Assembly: GCA_948099385.1 (NCBI GenBank)
Contig: CANUEZ040000165.1
Location: 3,980,501 to 4,044,500, forward strand
DNA from: Fasciola hepatica
Taxonomy: Eukaryota > Platyhelminthes > Trematoda > Plagiorchiida > Fasciolidae
Length of the DNA stretch: 64,000 nt
Direction of reading: 5' to 3'
Shown here: in pieces, positions 45,331 to 56,034 of the stretch
How positions within the stretch are numbered: position 1 is the first letter of the stretch
Layout: each line of letters starts with the position of its first letter
Translations under genes and position numbers: made by a program
The notes under the pieces: model-generated
The model's database searches: none
What the model was told of the DNA's origin: nothing
The model's input: only the letters and a program-made list of their open reading frames with translations

Positions 45331-46320
45331 CTGTGGGAAGAAAAGTGATCTCACTGACCGTGGGACGGTACAAGCGAACTTAGGGTCATGCTGTTTTACT
45401 TATTTGCGTTCAACATGGTTTCAGCGCACACGCTCGACTAGCCCCCTAAAATGAGTTTCTTATCTCACACTGAAGAACGATCACTGTGACCCACTAACAT
45501 CAGAAAACTGGTACCTGTAAATCGAATCCAAAGTAACGGACGCTTAGCTGAATCACGAAGATCACTCGTTATTTGTCGCCTATGAAGATGTAGGAAGCTT
45601 TTCGTCCGATATACTTTTTGAACAAAGAGATCCTTCATTGTGTCATCCATCATTTGCCCTTCATTTGCGAGCTGTCGAGTACTAACAACACGCGGTAAAA
45701 CTTAACTAATTAGGCGAGTTAAACGACTTATTTTAGCAATAAAAATGAATTACTCACACCACAAAGTCCTTACAAGCGTGTGTGAATGTAAAGTAGCACT
45801 TATCACAAGAAACGCTACTGTGACAATTTTCATAGTCTTAAACACTGAATCCCCTTAGTTCTACTCAACAGAACACAATGGATACGTAGCACGAGATGCA
45901 AGCATTTCGTTTACTATTCCCGGTTGCGGAAGTCCCTCGCCTCCAAGAAGCGAATTGCAAGAGCTTTCAATCCAGCTTACTTTTATTGTACCTTATATAA
46001 ACTGACGTTTTGTGTTTACGATCAAGAGTAAACAAAACGCCTGCATTTCGCAATCTGCATCTTTTTTCTGTGTTGATGGATGTTCAGAATGGGTTTAAGT
46101 TATAATCCTAACTTTCTTCGAATTAATTCACTGATATGGTTTGTACTAGAGATTTGTTATTACTATGATCAACAGGGAAAATTCCAAAGGTGGAGTGTGC
46201 AGTAAAAACCACGTTTCGAACCATGTGGGATCTGCACGGGTTAGATGTGAAGTGTGGAGGCATCGGTGAAATGGTAAGACAAAAAACGAGAAAAGTACAT
46301 TTCCAGTATATGCCACTTAC
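45331..46320. other. DNAJC21 intron (990 bp)
   Basis: The only compact intron here without a recognised retroelement. Starts GTAAGTGGC and ends TTCCCACAG, read on the minus strand. A 62-codon minus-strand frame at 45465-45653 has no motif. Confidence 0.7.
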
Positions 46321-46602
46321 CGGGCGCGAATCAGCGCAACGAACATCGTATTTTTCGACCCAAGTGTAGTTTTTACGTGTCCGGAAAGCTTCCCAGAATT
46401 GATAAAATGGGGCAACCACATCCGCATAGACGCTATCAGCCCGACCAAACGTGGGATAGTCGCGAGATGAAGGCCTATTACAACGAGACCGATCGTCATC
46501 TTCGTTCGACGAGGAAGAGCAGGAGTTCACATCAAATTCCCTGGCGCGTACTTCTTCTTCAGTGATATCGTCAAACACCTTTCGATAAACAGTGTAAAAT
46601 CC
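46321..46602 (-). CDS. DNAJC21: DNAJC21 exon with the conserved aromatic block
   Basis: Acceptor CTTTTTCGCCAG precedes 46602. Donor CGCCCG followed by GTAAGT ends it at 46321; 282 bp, phase 0 at both ends. It encodes GFYTVYRKVFDDITEEE, an acidic serine-rich insertion and YPTFGRADSVYADVVAPFY followed by QFWEAFRTRKNYTWVEKYD. The PTFG and FYxFW...KNYxWxEKYD motifs are shared by DNAJC21 orthologues and link the J domain to the charged helix. Confidence 0.95.
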
Positions 46603-47004
46603 CTGGCGAAAAAGCATGAAAATAACGAGTGATACTCTCAGATTCACGAAGATGGCTGGTTAATTTAGGAGGAAAAAAGAACTTTGTAAGCCTAATAGAA
46701 ACTATTTTACTCAGCATAGTTAGTCCGACAGGTACACGGCCACATCAGTAGCACCACCAAGTTGGTTATGACACTATAAACTTTACTGACATACTCACAA
46801 GGCTACTGTCCCATTTCAATGTTTGATACAAGAAAACATCCAACATCCCCTCATACAGTTCGTGATCTAAGGAAACTGAGCATCAAATTGCTATTTAGTT
46901 TTTTGCTTACTAGGAATAGAACTTCAAAAAAAGAATTCAGTGTTTTGTCCACATAAATCTCCACTGATGCTTCCGGATATACGGCATCACATGTTTTGGT
47001 TGGG
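46603..47004. other. DNAJC21 intron stretch without recognised features
   Basis: Sequence directly upstream (minus strand) of the aromatic-block exon. Short open frames only. Confidence 0.5.
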
Positions 47005-47322
47005 AGATGGATCAAAGAGGCCAGTCTGAAACGTGGCGAAAATTGCACCTGGCAGTGCTTGAAGGGTTAGACCTTCGGGTTGGGGTTCAAGAAATCCGCA
47101 CACCTGATGGTTCAAGGCACTATGCGACACGGCCAAGTGCCGCAGTCTCTGGCTCACCTGAACCTCAGCTGATATTTCATCTACATGATCTTCATTATTA
47201 ACGTTCATCTTACTTTCTATGCTTAATTTTATCACACTTCCAAATGGTTGATACCGAGAGAAAGCAACCAAAACCAGAGCACTGAATAGTAAGGTTAATG
47301 GCTGAATAAACTGAACTGAACA
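47005..47322 (+). mobile_element. RTE family B 3' fragment
   Basis: Plus-strand remnant of the RT C-terminus (AGAGGCCAGTCTGAAACGTGG aligns to the GGTGGTCAGTCCATGACATGG region of B2). The family B 3' part follows (GCAACCAAAACCAGAGCACTG) and ends in GAATAAACTGAACTGAACAG. Strongly 5'-truncated and diverged. Confidence 0.7.
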
Positions 47323-47579
47323 GAGATTACACTTTCCATCACGTACAACAGGCCGTGCAGTTCAGTCAACGAACGTGCGATCAGAAAAGACAGTCAGTGA
47401 GAGCACCCACGCGACTAGGAAACACTGCCACATATAAAGGGCTGGAAGTACAATAGATGTGAAAACTCTCAACGAATGGGATGTGGCAAATTATGGGTTA
47501 TCGAATTCGGCCAATTTCGAAGTCCGAAATTCAGTTCATCTAAATTTAGATTTTCACTGTTCAACATTTTGACTTTCCG

Positions 47580-47700
47580 CTCGCGCAACAGTGCACTGGA
47601 GTGAGCATACCCAACGGCCTCGTAGACCAACTGCTCTATCAGGAATAATCGGCAACCATTATTCTGATACTTGCAACAGAGAACCGCTTCTGTTACATGA
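47580..47700 (+). repeat. Interspersed repeat R3, copy 2
   Basis: Matches 51060-51245 and 59290-59475 through GCGCAACAGTGCACTGGAG, CATACCCAACGGCCTCGTAG and AGGAATAATCGGCAACC. Confidence 0.55.
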
Positions 47701-47792
47701 ACAAAGATTGCATATGGTGAAAATGGACTTAATGTAAGACCGGAGAAAAGAAGCTAATCACAATAAGAACAGTTTATTGATATTGTGCCACT

Positions 47793-50708
47793 CATTAGCA
47801 TCATCACTGTACAGCGTTAAACAGTAGGGTAAGCCCCACTGAGCACTGCCCTTCTCGTCATCTTGCATGTAGAATTAGAAAGCTTGAATAAACAAGATGG
47901 ACAGGGAGTAGACCTACATGGGTGGCAACAGAAATCGAGGCCCTAGTAGCCGACACAAGGAATACATAGTCTAACTGCACAAACACACATTGACCAATCA
48001 TTCCGACTCGATACAAAGTGACAACTCGATCGCCACTGTTCACGGTTCGCTGCCATATCCTTCAGTGTCTCCAACCAGTTGGTTGACGGATCTTTTGGAC
48101 TCCAACCAGGAAGACGTGAAACACCTACTTTTTCTAAGATCGCTGTGTATTTTCTCATTCCTCCTTGCCAAGCCATCTGTTGACCTCCACGTGGTGGAGG
48201 AACGAAAATAGGGCACGATACGGTAAACCTGTGTTTGCCATACGTAACACGTGCCCTAACCAATGAAGCCTACTACGCTGGATACGCTATGATAGAAAAC
48301 TCCCTGAAGTGGTACCTAATCCTCGGTTCCTGACCTCAGCATTGCTTACTCCACCACTCCATCCAATCTTAGCGATACTACGCAAGCATCGATGGTCGAA
48401 AACCTGAAGACGACGAATATCTTCTGCACGCAGACCCCAAGTCTCGCAACTATACAAGAAAACTGGACGCACTGCAGATCAGTACACACGACCTTTAAAC
48501 TTCAGTGAAACATTAGGTCGGCGCCATAAGTGCTTCAGTCCAGCATACGCCGCTCGAACCTTCGATATACACATGTTTACCTTTACTTCAGTGCTCCCAT
48601 TCGTCGTCACGATACTGACGAGGTAAATGAAGCGGTCGACAACTGCCAGCATCTCACCATCGAGCATCAAACTCGGAACAGTTGATGTCCACTCTTGAAA
48701 CACTAATTTAAACTTTGGGGAAGCAAAACGCATGTCAAATGGAGCTGCAGCTCTTGCCAGTCTATCTGATCCACGTTGCACTTGTTCCGTGCAGTCGAAC
48801 AAGCAGACAAAGTCGTCGGCACAATCTAGATCACAGCTTTTCACCATTTCCTAGTTTGACGCCCACATCCTGGAGATCTCGCAAGCCACTCTCCATTATT
48901 TCATCCACGACGAAGTTAAACAAGAATGGAGAAATCGGACATCCCTGTCGAACACCGCTCGTCGTCTTGAACCGACTGGTTAATTCACCGTAAACTGTTA
49001 CACGGCCAGAAGTAAGAGAGTACAACGACCTTAGTAGATTCACGAACTTTTGTGGCATACCTTTCCGGTGAAGAGCACTGAATAGCGCAGTCTAGTCAAC
49101 TGAATCGAAGGCACCTTTCAAGTCGAGGAAAACCATTATTCTCGGTCGACGGTGTATGTGACGCGTTTCAAGCAATTGACGAAGAGCAAAAATCTGGGCG
49201 GAATCTGGCTTGCTGTTCGCGGGCATTCATCCCGCGAGCCGGGTTAGGACAGCACAACAAAATCGAAGCTAATACCTTGGTGACTATCGCAATTAAGCTT
49301 ATCCCACGATGATTACTACAGTCATTGCGTATTCTCTTCTTGAAAATGGGTACAACCAATGACTTACCCCATAATATCGGGATACGTTCCTCCTTCCAAA
49401 CGTCACGAAGCAAGGTGGTAGGTGATTTTATCAACACACCACCACCCATTTTGAAAAGAGCTGGAGGGAGTTCGTCAGGACCGGCTGTTTTCTTTCGTTC
49501 CAGTAATCGAATGCTCGACTCTACTTCTATTTCCGATGGGGGTTCAAGTGATACTCCCCAAGGAATCGCAGTTGTTCAGCTCGGAGTAATTACATTTGCG
49601 AGAGGCCAACTAAACCGCTCCTTGAAGTATTCGGCCCAGCGTTCAAGCCTTTGTTCTTTGCCATGAATGGGTTCTCCATCTCTATCGCATATCGTTTCAC
49701 TGACAGCGGTTCACCGTCCACAGGTGCCGAGGATAAGTTTGAAGCAGCTGCTATTTCCATTTCTTCGGCTACCTTGACCCACCGAATTTCGCGATCACTC
49801 TTAATACCATGGATGGCGTATGAGGCGTACAACAGATTGCTCGCCGGCATCTGTGGCGGAGAGGTGCGCTGGGCACCCACGGTGTTTGGCCCTATCCAAA
49901 GGTCGTACGAACTGAGCATTCATTCACCGGCCCCCAGTGGGTTACGGATCCCCCGTTGCGTCCTGCTGCCCTATGGGTTACATTTTGAATAGTTAAAGGC
50001 TCCGGTTGTGAATCTCTAAGAAAGCCACCTGCTTCGGCTTGGGCAACCTGGCAGTATGGCGCCCACAAGCAAATCATGGGCTCGGACTATCTACCCTTTC
50101 CTCCCCGATTGTACCATGTTTTGTTCGTCACACAGTCTGAAATCAGGCGGGTGTGAAAAAACCCGTAGCTTACTGCGATATGACCATTCTGGCTCAAAGT
50201 GCCTGCAGCGTTACAGCACCATGTCGCCGTGCGAAGTGACCTGTGTCGGAAATTTGTACTAGACAGGAATAACCAATTATCTCCAAAAACTAGAGAAGCC
50301 CATCCCCGTTATCTGTGCGCTGGGCACGTAAAGCACAACGCCCAACTTGTGAAATAAAATCACCAGCTAGTACTATGTTGTCAGAGCCTTTGCTCCTGTG
50401 AACGAGAATAATGAGTTCATCATAGAACTCATCCTTATACATGTCAGAGCTGCTGTCTGTTGGGGTGTATGCTGAGATCACAAGGAAACTGCGCTTAACA
50501 CAGATATGCTTTCAAACGCCAACTGACCCCTGGAGTCTGACAGCACATAAACGACTATTAACCGGTATCCAGTCTCAAAGGGCAGCCTCAGCCTTGTCAG
50601 TCAAGACTATTCCTACAGCACGTTGACCCGCAGCTCTAGTTACTCCATCTCGAGGTGCGCAGAAAATACCTCGATGTGATCCCAGAAGAACTCAGTTGAA
50701 TCACACAC
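47793..50708 (-). mobile_element. RTE family A, copy A3 (decayed, with a replaced middle segment)
   Basis: Minus-strand copy in a DNAJC21 intron, sense to the gene. The 3' tail is at 47793-47815. RT pieces follow at 47943-48263, 48287-48472, 48479-48847 and 48831-49058 (with VRQGCPISPFLFNFVVDEIME). The RT N-terminal region is at 49168-49449, and endonuclease remnants at 50163-50708 (SAYTPTDSSSD, VLAGDFISQVG). Unlike A4 and A5 it keeps an intact RT motif B region. Between 49803 and 50162 the normal family A sequence is replaced by unrelated DNA. The 5' end is truncated inside the endonuclease. Confidence 0.83.
49803..50162. other. Foreign 360-bp segment inside A3
   Basis: Family A homology stops at TCGCGATCACTCTTAA (49802) and resumes at CCGTAGCTTACTGCG (50163). 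The 360 bp between them replace roughly 400 bp present in A4. The segment is relatively GC-rich with long open frames on both strands (49651-49992 plus, 49590-49919 minus), none identifiable. It may be another mobile-element piece. Confidence 0.5.
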
Positions 50709-51059
50709 CAGAAGGGCGAAAGCTTATTTTAAGGCGGAAAAACCGAAAGTAGTAGCTTTTAATAGACCAAGTGTGGTAACAAGTCAGAGCCAACAGTCGA
50801 ATTTACCTACGAGAAACGCATCGGGTCGGTTATTGTGACTTTGAGCAGCCGGTTGTAGGCTGTTTTTCAACAATTGCACTTATTTTCTAAAAAAACCCTC
50901 GTAGTTGAGACGACGTTTGTACTCCAGGATCTGTCTGCTCACAAGCACTTTGCAAACTTTCAGCTGATTAATGACTCGGAATCGTGCAAACCGTTGACAG
51001 TCATGCGCAGGAACGAATTTGAAATCGTTTGACAGCGCAAATGATATCGAAGTTACTCA

Positions 51060-51245
51060 TCAGTCGTGTGGCCTGCTTGCGCATCAGTGCAGTGGAAGGG
51101 CATACTCCACAGATTGCAAAGCCCACTGCATCATTAGGAATGACCGGCAACTTGACCCTGAGGCTTGGAGTGAAGAACTGCATACGGTCCCGATAGATCA
51201 GGCGTGGTGGCGATCTGGGCAACAGTGGGGATTACTGTCAACCGT
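51060..51245 (+). repeat. Interspersed repeat R3, copy 3
   Basis: Shares GCGCATCAGTGCAGTGGAAG, GGGCATACTCCACAG, TTAGGAATGACCGGCAACTT, GCTTGGAGTGAAGAA and a final GGGGATTACTGTC block with the other R3 copies. Class unknown. Confidence 0.6.
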
Positions 51246-53083
51246 CAATTATTTATTTCACAAATGCCCATGTAAACTCGTGTGTTGTTTTTCAGCTGAT
51301 TGCATACGGTTGTAATACTTCAATGTCTACCATCGTGTACTCGTCAGCGTTCGAGCCGATGCCCAAAAATCACTAGTGCAGTGGAGCTCAAAATAAAAAA
51401 ACCTTCTCTTTTTCGCCATTGGTTTGCTTTCGTCCACTAGTAACAGAATAATGAACACCGTCGTCCATTTTGCGGCATCTATCTATACGTCACAGTAATT
51501 CATTCTCACCTCAATTATGCCTACATCGCTCGCCTTTCGCCTGCACGTTCAATGACTGTTTACGATGCGCGCTTTATTGCTCCAATGGTCCAGCAACCAG
51601 CGGTGATGCGATGATGACGACACAGCTATTGATTGTTACTCCATGATGATCAATAATGTAATGCGTTTTGTAACTTCTAGGAGTTTTTCTGTGTTCGATC
51701 GTGATAGCTGGTTAACAATATAACAGTCTAGTGATCCAACCCATTACATATATAGCAGACACAACCAGCACAAGATAAGAAATCTACCACTAATAATAGG
51801 TAAAAAGGGAGTTTACCTAACCACGGTCGTCCGGTTCGTCACCACACCTGACCTATTGGGACCTGATCAGGCTAGGGGATATACCCCTTCCATTGCATTC
51901 ATGCGCAATCATGTAATAGAAAAACCTAATAGATGAGCACATAGTAATTAACATATCACTAACAAGACCGTCTCAATGTGTCGGTAACTTTACCTAATCC
52001 GTTTGTGGATAAATATATTTTGCCCTTGAGAAGCTGTCATTGGTAAACACCGGTTGTCCAATTCGGACAAAGCAGTGCTGTATCCTATGGAGCGCGGATA
52101 TGGGAACGGCCGCACTTGCGATTAACCACGAATAAGGTGGCCGTGGACAACCAGTGGCCGTCCCCGGGGATGTGGTAGGATTTCCGCCTGGTTAGAGTTA
52201 TACACTATGAAGTGCCCCATAAGTATGTTAACAACACTGCGACGTAGGGCGTGTGGCTCGCCGCTAAATAAGGCCCAAGCTCCTTATCGTGTTCCTTTAC
52301 CGGATAAGGTTTTCGAAATGAGGTAAATGTCTCATACAATTCACAACCAGCTCATAGACCAACGCTGTTGCCGTGCAGGAAACACTTGGCAATAAAAAGC
52401 CAACCCCGTACTGAACGACGGAGTAGTACAACAGCCAACAACATCTCAAATGACCTACATGAGCACATCTTTTTGTATTCAATCATCTGTCTCATGAACT
52501 CCTCCGATTACGCACCATAAGCAACGCACCCTGCACTTACTCCTTATTGTATCCTTCCTCTTTAATGTATTTCAAAAATCCCAAATAGCGTAAGCTGAAA
52601 CAGCAGAAAAACAGCTTGCTATATTCACGTTTTCTCTTCCTGTTACCATTTTCTGTATTTCTGTTGACACTGTGTGACTCCAGGCTCTGCGTATAGTAAT
52701 AATAATCCTTGAATGTCGTTTTAAGAGGTTCTTCTCGGTGACATTAGTTATAGCCAATAGTTTACTGTTACTGTCGTCATCAGTAGCCAAATTGGAAATT
52801 CGAACGCCTAGTGGTGGAACCGTAGACACGTGGGAATCATAAACATGCGCCCACTGGTTGGAGTACCAGATGTGAGACTCGGTAGGAATATCCATTTCCA
52901 ACAAGAATGAAACAGCTTTTTTGTGAATTTTCAGTGTGAGGATGAGTTCTGATAGTGCATGATAGTATAAAATTCCAAAAGTCTTGCGAATGAAAAGCGG
53001 AGGTAACAGGTGTTCGGTACAAGGTAATCCTTGCTGCATGAGATGTCACGGGGGGAGGAAAACTAGTAGCTTATTGCGCTTAC
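51246..53083. other. DNAJC21 intron stretch
   Basis: No recognised repeat. A 155-codon minus-strand frame (52572-53039) starts 45 bases past the donor of the J-domain exon. It includes LILTLKIHKKAVSFLLEMD and SKLLAITNVTEKNLLKRHS. It has no recognisable domain and no splice evidence, so it is not called as a gene. Confidence 0.4.
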
Positions 53084-53258
53084 CTTTTTTCCATCATCGA
53101 AACCATCGAAACATGATCGTGTGAAGAATTCGAATACATCCACGCGTTCCTCTTCATATTCAGTAGTAGATCCCATCTGGGCCTTCTGACCACCACTTTG
53201 TAAGATTTGCGCCCGGTGGTTGTCATACCAAGCACGTTCTTGTGGATCGGACAGAACC
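53084..53258 (-). CDS. DNAJC21: DNAJC21 exon with the end of the J domain (5'-most exon seen)
   Basis: DNAJC21 is a J-protein co-chaperone that, by family knowledge (yeast Jjj1), stimulates Hsp70 ATPase at the ribosome to release shuttling factors from late pre-60S particles. This exon starts after CTCTAACAAAAG (entry phase 2) and ends in GGAAAAAAG followed by GTAAGC, phase 0; 175 bp. It encodes the last J-domain helix (VLSDPQERAWYDNHR), then AQILQSGGQKAQMG, an acidic part (EYEEERVDVFEFF) and TRSCFDGFDDGKK, which joins GFYTVYRKVF of the next exon. About 53 residues with the HPD loop should precede it. I did not find them between 53259 and 64000. Confidence 0.95.
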
Positions 53259-55331
53259 CTTTTGTTAGAGACGATTTCAGAGATTCAATGAAGCAATGCA
53301 CACACGTTCACCTTCGGGGAATCATGCATAATTTTTATACAATCAACTTTAGAAAATATAAAATGTGATTGAAATTCGCTAGTCTCCTCCTCATAATTGA
53401 ATACCAATAAGAATTCGTCTAATAAAGACAGCAGATGGCCTATTGATAGAAGCTATCCGAAAACTGAGCAATCAACGCCTATTTCGCTAGCACGGCAGTC
53501 GACTTCTCGGTAAAGCTTTGCAGTTTCGTGAATTATATTCATCTGCATTGAAGTTTCGCATCCCACGCTTTTGATGATATGATCAGAAGTCAGGGAGCGT
53601 GTCTGTCATGAATCTAACCGACAATAAGAAAGCGATTTCCGCAAGCATTTGAGCCCGACTTCCAATGCAGCCACGACACTGGACTCAAAAGGGATCACAA
53701 ACTGTTGTAGGTAAATACAGTAAAGTAATTACTGAACAACGTATATAGTACGCGAAATCTTTCTCAATGGCAGCCCGCTGACATCTCTATTATATTACGA
53801 TAAAAACTGTATTTGCCCCGCAGTGCTCACACGCGAACGCTCATACACACACTGCGTGGGTAACCCATACATATAAACGAAATTAGTGTACGAAAACTGT
53901 AGAATTCATACTAATAAGCGGATATTCGTTTTATTACCGTCTGACAATCAGAAGACTGAAGGCAATATGCAGGTTAAACACGTGGCCTGATTGGCAATGT
54001 CGACTAGACTAGTCAATAAATACCACCCATCAGATATTACACCAGCATTGACAAGGTAAGCATATAGAGATGCACTATTAAGTGGTCAGTTTATAATATG
54101 AAAGAAATGGATTAAAACCAGACTAGTGCAGTTGGCCACTGTGTGTCGGGCTTCCACCGTGAAGCCCAACAGATCCATCCAATCAGTGATCATATACAGT
54201 AAGATATGGCAACGTGTCATGGCAAGTGACGCTCTTGTACTTATCTGTCTTAATCATCGACTTGACACCATCATTGGTGGTTTTCTCCCTACCTTTTCAC
54301 AGTAGTAGATGTTCTGATTTCTCAGTCAGGTTACTACTGAGAAGTAGCACTTCGTGAACCCTTACTGGTTGTTTCAACTGAATTTGACTCATTGGCGTCT
54401 CTCATATTCAAGAACCAACGTGAACATAGAAGATTAATCCGCAACAGAGTACCGATAGAGATTGCGCTAATGAATAGCATACCACCGATGAAGTACCGCA
54501 CAGATTGCGATTATACTGTGTTGTTTTACGCAAGTACCTGCAAACTTGACCGACATGACCAATTCATTTGCAATAAGTGAGATCATTTTCGTTGACATAT
54601 CACTGACAAAGTCGCCGAGATGCTTTCGTAACTTAACACAATCACTTTGAGGTTTAATGTCAACTTTTGAAGCTATAACTGACAAATCCCCGTGCGGTCG
54701 ATCGTCGTTTCAAGGGTATAGTTAGTAAAGGTATGGGCTGACATAGTCCTCAGACGACCTGATGTGGTTATCAGACAGCAGGTCATCGCCTGTCTACGAT
54801 CGACCGCAAGACTGGAGTCAGAAAATCGGATTAACGGTTCAATCAGTTTCTGACGAAACGGAGCTGAATCAATCATTCGTCACCAAAAGTAACTTTAACC
54901 GACTGAAAACAAATCAGCCAATGGAGATTGTAAGCAAATTAGTCGGTTATGATTAAATGTGCTACACTGAACATTTGCTGAATTATCCAGAGATGACTGT
55001 GAATATCCTACACACACCTGAAAGAAGGATGGATTCAGCGTTAGGTGAGAAAACTATAAAAGGGTAACTAAGGTGGATCACAAACGTGGAGGAAAATACA
55101 TACGGTTGAGAAGTTAAGAAGTACCGTATTTTGCTGTCATCTTCAACGGTCTAAGCCTCTTTTTGAACGGTACCAAGAACAAGAAAAACAATAGAAACAA
55201 ACAGATGTAGAATACACGAACACTAACGAACTTATTCATATTTCTAGCTGAAAACTGATTCGAATCCCGTTCATCCTACAAACTCACTCCTATTTGTTAC
55301 TACATGCGTGTGCACCATCAAGACCAGAACT
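53259..55331. other. Stretch between the J-domain exon and B2
   Basis: Expected to be the next upstream DNAJC21 intron. No HPD-type exon was found on the minus strand. Short frames at 54392-54956 on both strands carry no motif. Confidence 0.45.
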
Positions 55332-55677
55332 CACCTTGATGTGACGTGATGGCTTACGTGCCTCCATCACTTAAAGAGCTATGTACGATGGTTTCCTGGA
55401 GCCGGAGATGCAATCATACCTGACAGATCAATGGATAGAGGCCACACGAAGTCCAGTCTCTGAACCAGTTATTGGACACCACCGTTTTAACTAATATGCC
55501 CCTGAAGAGAACACTTCAGCGGATAAACACGGAGAGAAACACTTTCTCGGTCTAAAAACCTCCACTAGATGGACGTAGGAATGGAGTACCTTGGGTTTCT
55601 CTCCACGGTGGGAGAAGTTATCGCACTTCACAGGGCAAATATCACCCGACTAAATTAGGCAGCCCTCGGCCCAAAGG

Positions 55678-56034
55678 ATGCTGCCCTGTCCAAGTTCCCC
55701 TTGCTCCATTGGGTCCATGGGGCTGGGGACTAAATCAAAAAAGCGGATCGATAACACAGCGACAGCGAGGACAAGACACAATCCAAGCAACAATCAGGTC
55801 TCACGTGTCAGACCAGAAGAAGTTCCTCCACGGGTTCTTCGGTCACGTTCCCGTGCTGCGTTAACGCCCCACTGCCTTGCCGGTCAGACTTTCGGGTCAA
55901 AGGCTACGGTTGGAGTTCCCAAAGAAAAACCCCTTCTGCGGTGTGGGCAGCTGCGAAGTGTGATCTGCCCAAAGACCTCCAGTATCTTTCCTGTAAAAGG
56001 CCTAACCAACCCCCCCCCCCCCCCCTTATTCTAA
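55678..56034 (+). CDS. Family B upstream open frame (B2)
   Basis: 118 codons, colinear with 40819-41199. It reads through the 16-base C tract (56010-56025) and ends soon after in this frame. It overlaps the endonuclease frame by about 90 bases. Confidence 0.45.
   Translation: MLPCPSSPCSIGSMGLGTKSKKRIDNTATARTRHNPSNNQVSRVRPEEVPPRVLRSRSRAALTPHCLAGQTFGSKATVGVPKEKPLLRCGQLRSVICPKTSSIFPVKGLTNPPPPPLF

Noticed and set aside
46377..46565. Plus-strand 62-codon frame over the DNAJC21 aromatic-block exon
   Set aside because: Shadow of the real exon on the opposite strand.
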